From assembly GCF_035046505.1 (NCBI RefSeq), contig NC_089822.1, forward strand, positions 106,232,807 through 106,296,806: DNA of 64,000 nt. Direction: 5' to 3'. The first letter of the stretch is position 1, and each line of letters opens with the position of its first letter. The position numbers and the translations under genes are program-made. The stretch is from Tiliqua scincoides (lineage: Eukaryota; Chordata; Lepidosauria; Squamata; Scincidae). Positions 53,716 to 64,000 of this stretch are shown here, in pieces. The notes under the pieces are model-generated. The model did not search any database and had not been told where the DNA came from. It saw only the letters and a list, made by a program, of their open reading frames with translations.

Positions 53716-56700
53716 TTCATTAAAACATCAGGTTTCTTAATGGAAATCTGTGATTATTTCTTTCTCCTGCAACTGGGTCTCTCTCTAAGAAGTGAGGCCT
53801 TGGGTTGTTGCTGGCTGTGCATAACACAGCTTCCTTTCTTTCCTGTGCCCCCTTCTCCTCTCAGTAGGCCTATCCTGTAACTTGTATTTTTAAGAGAAAA
53901 ATCAAGACGTTATTCACTGCATTTTATCTAAAGTATATGAATGGTAATGCTTCTGGAGCATACTACATATAAGGAGGGTTTTTTTGTGTATGGAGGAAGA
54001 TGTGCCTCCTCTTGCACATCCTGTCAGATATTTTGTGTGTGGTACTTGATTTGTACAGTAGCTTTTGTTGGGAATACATCTGTAGTTTGATTTATCTCCT
54101 TTGTTCCCACAGTCCTTAAGAGGTTACTTGGTAACAGTTAAAATCTATGCTTCATAATCTCCTTAATATGGTTAATTTTTTAAATTTTTAGTATAATGAG
54201 TGCTTTTAAGGGATTGTGTTAACTTGGTTCTCTTAGAAAATGAGTTTTCACAGTCTTAGGGTTTTGGGGGAATGCCTTTCAAAGAGACCTATGGTTCTGT
54301 TCTATTCCAGACAGTATTGCACGTATCTGAAACAAACGGATTTCATCTGGTATATTAATATTTACATCACAAAATAAAGGTTTTTGTGATGTACTTACAA
54401 TTTTCAGTTTGTTAATCAAAATGTGTTTGATGTTGGAAAATTCCTACTCATTCTGAAATCTGTTCTATTCACGTTCTGAAAAAATTGAATGAGCTGTGGA
54501 TATAATTTTGTATTCATAAAGCACTTTAGTATTGTTGGTTTCTTTTAGCGCATCAGATTTCTGATAAGTCTTTAAATTGATTGCACTTTGAAAGATATTT
54601 TGTGTTTATATGCTACTTCTAAGACTCTTGCTTGGAATTATATGTGAACATGCAGTAAAAGGGTTTGCTTTTACTTGTGTTAAGGGTTACTGGTGCCTGT
54701 GAGAAATATGGCAGAACCTTTACCCTTTGTTTTCTATTTTATTATGCATATTTATATGCTACTTTGCATCAAGAAAGTTTCCAAAGCAGGTTACATTTGG
54801 AAGGGAATGTGATGGTTCCCTGTCCCTATGGGCTCACAGAAAAATACAGAGCAAGCAAAAATGCATGGAAGTCACTAAAAACAGTTGGGAGAGAAATTGT
54901 GCTGGGATAAATTGAGATGGTTACTCTCACTTGTTAAATATAAGAGAATCATAACTAATTGGTTTGGGGACAGTGGACTGTAAGAAGCCAGTGGTATCTA
55001 TGACTGACCAAGCCCTAGTGTATTGTAGCTGCCAGGCCTTGACAACTCCTGTTTTTGAAGTTCCAGGCAACAAGCAAGATGTGTTTTATTGAGCCCCCTG
55101 GCTCATTATGCTTACCTGGATTTATGGGTTCAAGTTCTGTGTTGCCATAGCTGTATGCTTAGACTGTCACTAGTACTTGTGAAAAATCAGTATTTGTTGT
55201 ACTTTGAATACCATACAGTTTGTCATTGCTACTGACTATGATTTTATTCAAGAAATAGTGTACAAAATACCACAATGTACACATGCTCTCATGTGAGTTT
55301 TCATGTGGGGTAAGATGGTTGAGGAGTTGCAGCCAATCCCTGCAAGCTCTGTGCTCTGCATCACTTAAGTGGCTTTCTGACAATGCAGCATATTAAAGGT
55401 TTGAGTGAGTTTATAATTCGGGGGTTGTGCTAGGTTTTAACATTAATTGATCAGGCATCCTGATTTATTTTTGGAGCAAATTAAAGTTGATCACAGAACT
55501 TAAGACCTTATAAAACTGAATTGCTACCAACTAGATTGGAGAGACGAAATATTGATCTTTTTAATACTTATTGTATTTTTTCACTTGAAATTTGTGGACT
55601 TCATGATACTGAATACCGTATGTAATGTATGGACTTTGAAAACTGCTATATCAATAAATATGCATTACTGCACTGAAAGTAATGGTTAAGATGGAACTAC
55701 ATATAAGACAGACATGGAGCTTCCAACTTGGCCCTGTAAAGGTAACATAGGCCAGTGTATGTGGCATGTGCTGGAGAGACTTGACCCCATACCAATTGCT
55801 CTCCCATCCTTATTTTTCTTCCTAGGCAGTTTTTGAGATTCACCAGGGTAGAACTTGGGAGGAGGTGTGTGGGTAGAATAAATTATTGCCTTCCCTCCTG
55901 ATTCTCCTCTACAAATGCCCATACCCTATCTCATTGTTATTAGCTGGTAAGCAGGTGTATAACTTGTAGTTCTACCCTTGATCAGTCAAATATTTTAATT
56001 TATTGACTATTTGGAGTTGTGATGTTAAGTAGAATTCTTAGAGGCTCCCTTTCTTAGTGTTTGCTGAAGTAGATTGGTTCATCTATAATATGTTTCTATT
56101 GATAAAGGAAGTTCTTAAATGCATACTGGTTTTATATGTCTGGTCCTGTAAAAGAAGGGAAAGGGAATGACTGGCAAGAACCTAACTTAAGCATCATACA
56201 ATTACAGGTGGGCATCACAAATTTTATTGTACAGTACAGGAGATTTTGCAGGTTGTTGGGTCTTACCTCCTAATAAATCGGGACTTGTAGTTTTCTAAAT
56301 TGTTAAGGCTAGATATTTATCGTAATTTATTTTGTATCTCTAGTCTTGCTTATCTGAAAGAATCCATAGAATTTTAAATAAGGTGACATTGACATAAATC
56401 TTTTAAAATCTATTGGCTAGTTGGTTTGTGCACCTGGCAGTTGGTAATTTGTTTCCTCCATGTGGAACTAGTAAGTGGTTTTCTCCATGTGGAAATAATA
56501 AATGACCTTACAGCTAGAGAAGTAATTCATATCAAATTTTGACATATTCCCAGATCTGATTGGACGAGGGTCCTGGGACTTGGGTTTGACTTCAGGAGAA
56601 GTTGGTTACCTCCACTTTTGGATGACAGCCTCATGAATACTAGGATGGCAGCTCCTTGCTTGCCCAGTGATTATTTGTCAGGCTGGTAAAAGCATAGTAT

Positions 56701-57903
56701 GTTTTGACCTGTCCACTTCATTTAAAATTTTTGCTTCTTGAAAGGAATAAAACAACTCTTTGTTTTCTACAACTGCCTTTCCAATCTACATGCTGTTTTT
56801 GCCTTATCTATTTCCCTGTGGTGCATCTATCTTGGCTTTTCTTTCTAATAGCCCTCTATTTTCCAACATTTAAAAAAAATCTTCATCAGTTAATCGTTCT
56901 TCTATTTTGTTTAAATCTTATATTGTTTAAATACAGAATGTAGTGATTTGGAAGTACACCAAGTCTGCTCTGTATGATATGTAGCTTTTCTTACCTTCAT
57001 AAATACTTGTATGAAGCTTGCCATCTTGTCTGGAACTAGGTATTTAAGAAACCTAATCAGACCATTCTAATTTTTATAGTGTACATGGACCAGTGCACGA
57101 ATTGTTGAGCATAATTGTAATATAGTACAAAGTCTCAATGTATGCATGAAAACTCTTGGTTAATCTGATGCTTGTCAGATAACAAATAGATCAGGAAATC
57201 CATAGAATTCAATTTCATGCCCAAATTTGCTGATTGTTACTGATCCCTGAATGTTTCCACATTTTTTTCCAAGAACCAAACATAGTGATCTTTTTAGCAG
57301 TCTATTAATATGAGTCATTTCTGAATTGGTGTATGACTAAATGAATATAATGACAATGGGGATAAGTTTCTCAGTGATACCATACTGTGTTGAACGTATT
57401 ATGTATTTTGGGTATTGGTGACTTGAAGAGTTCAAGGTAAGCTTAAGGTAAAAACTAATTCAAAAATAAGAACTGCAAATGTATAGATTTATTGTTTTAA
57501 GAACAGTTCTAAATGAGGAGTGAAAGCATGAGACTTTTGCAAGAAGTACGCTAAAAATGTCCATAGTGTGATTTTTATATGGTAGTCTGAATATGCATTG
57601 GCACAACGAAGATTGACAAGTCATTAAAACATACATACTGCCTGTGGCAGAAAAGCCTTTCACAAACTTGTGTACCAATGCACAGCTTCCTCAAGAAACC
57701 GTGGACCATGTAGCTATGAGAAATGGCAGGTGGATATCATTGTATATAACCACAGACCAGGGGAACTATAATCCTGGCAAAACTTGCATTCTTAATCCAC
57801 GTAGAAGCTGTTAATATAATATGTTAACGGTACTGAAGAAAATTGGAAATGTCATAGTCTACCTTTTCCCTTTGATCACTCAGGTATAGTAGTGTTTAGA
57901 GTA
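53716..57903. other. GSK3B: GSK3B intron 1, no gene seen
   Basis: AT-rich intronic sequence without a recognised repeat or conserved coding exon. GSK3B exon 2 (expected to encode RDKDGSKVTT) was looked for and not found anywhere to 64000. Confidence 0.5.
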
Positions 57904-58279
57904 CAGTTGCTTAATGACAGGGATGTGTTCCTGCACCCCCACTGTCAAGTGAAGTTTAACATTAAGTGAAGCCCCTGAAGCCAAGGGGAGTTGTGTTCCC
58001 CTTGCCTCCGGAGGCTTTTCTGAGCCTTGCAGAGGCAGCATGCATCCGTGCACTGCCTCTACAGGGCTCAGAATGGCCAAAACCAGCAAAAAGATGTGAC
58101 TTCTGGTTTCCTCGGGAAACCAGAAGTGATGTTTTTCCGCCTTATAAGGTATTGGAGGCCAAGGGAAGCCCTCCTCTCAGCTTCGGAGGCTTGGAGGTGT
58201 GAATAGGGACCAGTGATGGCCGTCTCATATGCGACCCATCGCTGGTTGGAACATCTCTAAGCAATGTTCACTTATACAG
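57904..58279. mobile_element. Tigger/mariner-like non-autonomous DNA transposon
   Basis: 376 bp flanked by TA (57902-57903 and 58280-58281). The ends CAGTTGCTTAATGACAGGG and (other strand) CTGTATAAGTGAACATTGCT are imperfect inverted repeats. An internal hairpin ACTTCTGGTTTCC...GGAAACCAGAAGT lies at about 58099-58128. Confidence 0.65.
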
Positions 58280-58281
58280 TA

Positions 58282-61200
58282 TAAGAATCCATAATGTCTC
58301 TCTATGGAACAACATAATTTCTATGTTATGTATCATTAATCTTGGTGTATTGCATATTATGTCTTCTAGACCATGTATATAGTAATGTTGCAGTATGTAA
58401 AATGTTGGTTAACACACAAGATTTCTTGTCACTCTTCTCATTGGGTGGCTGAATGAAAAGTGTTTCTCTCCTCTATCTTGTATGGGATGAACTTAGATAG
58501 AATTCTTTCTCAAATTAGAAAATATTGTGAGTGCAGGTTCATTTATGTCTGACTCACTCTCCTTAGCCTCATTCTTTCTTTCGTTTGGGTTATGAGGTAG
58601 ACTTGTTGTCCTTTCCAATCAATAAGTAGTTGTATGAGCTCTGTGTTGATGATACTGATGGTTAATGAGACAATTCCTAAAGACATGCTTATTGTACTCT
58701 AGAATAGATGCTATCCTTGATCTTAGCCATTAGTCCCAGAAGAAGTCATCACAGGACATGAAATTCCTATCTCTTCTTTTGTTTTGCCTCTATCAGAGAG
58801 GATGGTGTATGTATGCATTCAAGTGCATACAAGAGGGAAAACAAAATCTGGTTGACTTAACTATTGAAACTTTTTCTCTTTGACCTTTGCCTGTCATGCT
58901 TGATCTTGCCAAAACTCTGCTGTGAAAGACACATATTGCTTTCTGCAATTGGACAATGCGATTCCATGTCTAAAATCTCTGCACAGACTTTCATTCTGCC
59001 ATCCTGCACAAACCCCTTGTTCCTTACTGATTAAATAGCTGTGTTTTCTACCCTCATTTCCCATTATTTTTGTTTCTGTGATGGTCACTTTTCCAACTCT
59101 TTCTCCTTCAATTCTCGCAAAGCAGGTTTTAAATTGGCAAGAAAACAAGCTTATTGAAATTTTTTATATAAAAGAGCATAGTAGTTAGTTGATAAGTAGG
59201 TAGAATCATAAATATTTATAATTAGAATATTGCTTCTTAGCCAACTGCAGAGATCAGGTAATTTAGGCATAAGAGAGAATCAGTGGATGATACCTGTGAT
59301 GTCTTTCCAATCAGTAACATTCAGTATTGAGCTATAAACACAAGTACATGAACTACCTATGCTGTATCATGTCCAACAAGGACATATTCCCTATACTTTT
59401 TTCTGTACAGCGAAAAGCAATCTTCCATAAATTCACAAGAGGATCATAAATCAGCTTAAAGCTTTTAGCTGTTTATATTAATATATACTATCTGAATTGT
59501 TCAACTTTTATTAGAGTATTTTATTTTTTGTATAAGGTAAGTTGCATTGAGGGCTCCTTTGGGGACCCAAAAGCAGGATAGAACTCTCCAGTTAAATTAA
59601 GTTCAGATTTAGGTTGACAAGATTATTGTTCAAAAACAAACTTTTTAGAACTGAAGCTGAAAAATAAAATTATGAATTTAGGTTTTTTTAAAATGTCCTA
59701 TGTTTGTACAACCTGACACAGTCTACTGTCTAAATGGCATTACCCCTGGAAATTTCCCCTGGAAATGCCATTTCTAAACTTTCTACTGGACTACTTTTAT
59801 TATTCTTCCTCAAAATCAGGCGAACCCATGTCTTTGTTCCTTCACCAGACTATTCATGATTGGTAGGTCATCATAAATATTTATGATTAGGATACAAATT
59901 CTGAGACATTTGCATAGGTCATGTAATTTAGATTTAAGAGAGAATCTGTGGGTTTCACCTGGACTGGGGCAAAGGTGGTAGCAGTAATAGGCTTGGGTAC
60001 TGTATTTCACTCCATGTGTACATGGTACTGGTATTCTCCATCATCTGCATAGTTTGGGTGCAAGACTCATGGAGTTCCCCTGTATGTGTGTGTCAGTACC
60101 TCTATCCTCCTGATGCTCTGCTGGCTTTAACCAGCGCTGGACAGATTGTGCTGTTTGTGAAACAAGGCATGAAGTGCAGTTGGACTGTGAATACCAGTTT
60201 CATTTGCAGCAAATCTGTAGTTTGTCAGGGGGGAAAAAAAGAGCTCACGGGGGTTCTTCTAAAATGGGTTGACAGGTTCAACCTGTCTTTTCCCCAATAG
60301 CAGGCACCTTCTTCCACCTCTCCTAGTCAATGGATACATGCCAGAGAGAAAACACAAAATAAGAGTAACAAAAAAATCTCCATAAGAAGCCAAAATTAAC
60401 TGAATGTAAGGATTTTTATTGGTGATTGCATATTTTGGTTTTTGTCTTTTGTACACCTGCTTCAAAGTGACTAGGCTGTGTGGTGAAGGTGATAGTGATC
60501 CCTCTTCCCTTGATCAAATTGTGGCTTTTGGAAAGCAGGTTGCTGTATGAAAAATAGATTTGGGCAAAAAGAAATGAAGTTCCCAAGATTCTCTGTGCAA
60601 TTCTTTCTCCTAGTTTTTCCTACTTTTTCATCGGACATGTGAGCACATTGTATCTGGGAAGTTGCTGGTGGAGTTGCCGAATACGCAGATCCTCCTTCCA
60701 GCCTTTCAATTATTTTACAGTAAGAACTACTGAATTCTTTGTGGCTGATTTCTGAATACTTTTACAAAGGATAATGCTGTTAACATTTGATTTAGCTAAA
60801 TTCAGTGGGGGAAGCTGCAGTAGGAAAATATATATCTGTCTGAGCCCATGTTTTGCATGCAGAAAGGTCTGTTAAATCTTTCCAGTTAAAAAGATTAGGT
60901 AGTAGTAGGAGATGGGAAGGACCTATGCCTGAAACCATTGAGAGCAAGTCATAGTGAACAATACTAGGCAAGAGGTACTGTGGTCTGACTTGGAATAAGT
61001 CAACAGCTTGTGTTAATATGGGAGGAGAAAAATTATGTGGGAAATAACATAAACACTTTTTGGTTGATAGGCTGAAAAAGGCTATTGAATGGAATTATCA
61101 GTAGAGGAAACAATTGATTGCCCAAATTAAGTTACAGATTTCTGAAATTACTCTTATATACTGAGCATGTGTATCTTTTCATCACTACTGAGTAATACAA

Positions 61201-62861
61201 TAGCCATTCCATGTTCCTGGAATCCTTTTCCCTGAGTCTTCCATGGGCAGGAATGGGTCATCAGCTGATACTAAATATATTGTAGTATAATTGAACTAAA
61301 CAACTAATTTCTAGGAATCAGTGGTTGACCTGCGAAACCAAGAAAATGGAATAATTCAAAGCATTTCAGTTCTGCCTAGTTCAAATTTGGTCTTGGAACA
61401 ACTGTCTTATCTAGTGGCTCATTTTTACATCACTTTGTCTCTCAGATTGGATCCTGTATTGATGCCCCCAAAGATACTGTAGCTAGGATGTGGGAACCAT
61501 AATTCCAGTTGATGTAGTACTTGGTACAATGGCTGTGAATCCTTTAGATCTCTTTTATTTTTAGATAACAGAAATTGTAGTAGGGAGTTGGTTTGTCTGT
61601 AGTCTTGCCAATGTGTCCATGACTTAGAGGATAATGTAATCAGTCTATCTTTTTCAGTGGTATTTATAAATGCTACAGAGATACTTTTTTCTTCACTTGT
61701 TTGCTTGGGAAGTAGATAATGCTAAGGGAACTGCGGTAATTAATAAACAATAAATGCTTTCCTCTAGGATGAGCCAGTTCATCCTCTACTTTGAGAAAGT
61801 GCAGTTAAGGTAAAAACTGCACTATTGATAACACAGTGTGACGCAAAAATTATGTTGAATTTTTAATGTTCCTTATACAGTTCAGAGGTGCCAATTCCAA
61901 TGGTAATCTTAATTTTTCCCAGTTTATGCTTTAGAAGGGAAGAGGTGGTATGTGTTTCTGTATAATGATGATTTTGATTACACTGTGTGACAAATTTGAA
62001 CAATTTTGTGTTTATCTAATTATTTCAATGTTTGTTAATTTTGGTGTGAGGATTTCAAAAATGTCACTTTTTTGCATAACATCAATAGTTTAGCCACAAC
62101 TTAAGCTCATGCAGTTGTATGATATTATGCGTATTACAGTGTATTGGGCAATAGGATAGCTAAAAAGGTTTTGATGTTACAAAAGAGAATCTCCTCCAAA
62201 AGAATGTTATTCTAACAGTCGGGTACAAATATTCTTTCATTTCTGGATTTAGAAGTTTTTATAAAGCTAGTGATGGATTATCTGAATGTATTCATTAAAT
62301 TAATGAATAGGAATAATTTTGAGAGGGAATTTCTTTTACAATTTGTGCGTTAGTCTACCATATGGGCAGTAGACTTGGGCTAAAGAGAAGTTCATCACAT
62401 GAAAAAGATAACCACGTTAAAAAACCAACTGTTTAATAGACGATACCATCTTGGGGTGATTATTTAGACCCAAACATCTGGCAGCACTCCTACTATGTAA
62501 AACCAAATGTTCAGTGGATAGTATTACCTGGGCTTTTGAATAATTGCATTTGTCTTTATATGCCTATGTTTTTGTACAATCCTCATGGTCTTGAATGTGG
62601 CAGCTTCTCTTATATTCAAGAGAACCTATGAATGTGAAAGATTGTTTGTTAGATCCATTCTGATAGTATGTTTGTGAATAGAGAATTGATTACTGGTCTA
62701 TTTGTTCTGTATTGCAGAAAATTGGGCATTTTGAAATTGATACAAGTTTTCATTTTTTCACTTTGCTCTGCATGTCATAAGTCTGTTCTTAAAGTTTGGG
62801 ACCTGGATACCTTAAAGATCTGTCAGCCATACTGCTCAGTCATGGTAATCATCCCCTAGGA
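58282..62861. other. GSK3B: GSK3B intron 1, no gene seen
   Basis: AT-rich. Two related segments of about 110 bp, 59200-59310 and 59865-59970, share TCATAAATATTTAT, GTAATTTAG and TAAGAGAGAATC. No exon or known repeat recognised otherwise. Confidence 0.4.
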
Positions 62862-63097
62862 CAAGGGTTCCCAAAGTGTGTATCGCAACACCTTAGGGCA
62901 TTGCGGTGCACTGACAGGAATGCTGTGGGATGGCCTTGTGGCCCTTCCTGCTTTTTGGATGTTGCGGCACCACCAACTTGGATTTTGTGAGATTTGAGCA
63001 CTGCCATTTTGGATCTTGTGAGATCCAAGATGGTGGTTCTCAGCTGAGCCAGGCAGAAGAGGTTGCAGGGGTTCCCAGGTAAGTTTGGGAACCATTG
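62862..63097 (+). mobile_element. hAT-type MITE with near-perfect target duplication
   Basis: 236 bp, starts CAAGGGTTCCCAAAGTGTG and ends AAGTTTGGGAACCATTG. The flanks CCCTAGGA and CTCTAGGA match at seven of eight positions. Confidence 0.85.
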
Positions 63098-63105
63098 CTC
63101 TAGGA

Positions 63106-64000
63106 CCATGGCATTTTCTGGTATCTGTTGTTGATACCAGTTGTGTTTGACACCAAAAGTTGCCCTTCTGTTAGGGACTGTTCCAAACTCTTTCAGGTGC
63201 TATGTGAAGGCCTGACATTTGTTCTGCTTTCAGGAGATGGTAGTCTTATGGTTATCTGTTGTGGGTTGTAGTTTGTTTTGCTCCCTTTTTAGTGTTCATT
63301 TTCATAATTTTTGCTTGTATTGACCATCTTGTGTTGTCAAAGGCAAGAAAGATAGAATATAATGGGCAGGGCCAGAGCCAATCTATAGGCATATGAGTCA
63401 TGGCAGCCTAAAACAATGCTTATCAGAGTTGCATCCCATATGGAAATAGTCACTGCATGACTTAATATTTTCTGATGAGTAGGTTGAACTGCTGCTTGAG
63501 CTCAGAGCGATGATGCAGAAGTTGTGTAAGGAAGCCAGGGGAATGGAAGAGAGAAGTGAGCTGCTCCAGAGGGGAAGGAAACAAACTCTGCTTTGTGTGC
63601 TCGAAAAGATCCTTAACTGGTATTGTCCCATAACCTGCCGCAACCTGGTGGTAGCCCTGCAGGGTATAAGTACATATAAATGTTGTATGTAGGAAATAAA
63701 TCTCAGAACATATAGAAGATCTGAAATGCATCTTTAAGGGAAATTATTTTAAAAAATGAAATCTTTGAAGAGGTAGTCGGTGGTTCATGTTTAAGTCATT
63801 CAGAAATATCTGCATATTTGATTCCTTGTTGAGGAGTAATGATGTCCCTTTTAATGAGAGTTTTAAAAAATGCTTTCTTGTGAGGGGGAACTCACTTAGT
63901 TCTTGCAAAAACAGTTATGAAGTTGCCATTTATATAAAAATGTCTGGTGCAAGCTTTCATCTTTAGAAGAAATGAGTTAATGTTCTGATTATGCAGGTAC
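63106..64000. other. GSK3B: GSK3B intron 1 to window edge, nothing recognised
   Basis: Intronic sequence without a conserved motif. Open frames on both strands near 63400-63730 overlap each other and lack domains. Confidence 0.4.

Overview
The window is a piece of a vertebrate nuclear genome, almost certainly a squamate reptile (lizard-like). The basis is intron-split vertebrate genes, a background of CR1, L2, RTE-like and L1 LINEs and MIR-type SINEs, and very many short inverted-repeat DNA transposons with near-identical ends. I cannot name the species.

Three host genes lie head to tail on the + strand: LRRC58 (complete, four coding exons, 3074-10085), GPR156 (complete, nine coding exons, 25201-41961) and the first coding exon of GSK3B (53484-53571, with intron 1 running off the right edge). 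This order and orientation match, from memory, the human block on 3q13 (LRRC58, GPR156, GSK3B), so it is conserved amniote synteny. Every exon below was placed by protein similarity recalled from the human orthologues plus GT/AG borders and phase. The joined LRRC58 exons give 344 residues and the GPR156 exons give 810 residues, both open throughout.

Layout: 1-2.4 kb, L2 and RTE-like LINE debris; 2.9-3.5 kb, LRRC58 CpG-rich promoter and exon 1; 3.5-13.5 kb, rest of LRRC58 including a long 3' UTR; 13.6-21.6 kb, intergenic, with MIRs, two hAT elements with perfect 8-bp target duplications and a U2 snRNA fragment; 21.6-22.0 kb, a CpG-rich patch that is the best candidate for the GPR156 promoter and first non-coding exon; 25.2-43.0 kb, GPR156; 43.0-51.5 kb, repeat-rich spacer; 51.5-53.6 kb, a large CpG island with nine CCAAT boxes, a GC-rich GSK3B leader and exon 1; 53.6-64 kb, GSK3B intron 1.

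The three genes do not form a pathway. LRRC58 looks like a leucine-rich-repeat protein with a SOCS-box-like segment (possible cullin adaptor), GPR156 is an orphan class C receptor, and GSK3B is a serine/threonine kinase. I found no separate undescribed gene system. The most interesting signals are interactions between transposons and splicing. A 5'-truncated L1 with a 12-bp target duplication sits 34 bp before a GPR156 exon and separates it from the pyrimidine-rich end of the intron. Two copies of one inverted-repeat element lie in the same orientation 40 and 41 bp before two other GPR156 exons. The same element family carries a consensus 5' splice site, one copy of which lies 120 bp after the GSK3B exon 1 donor.
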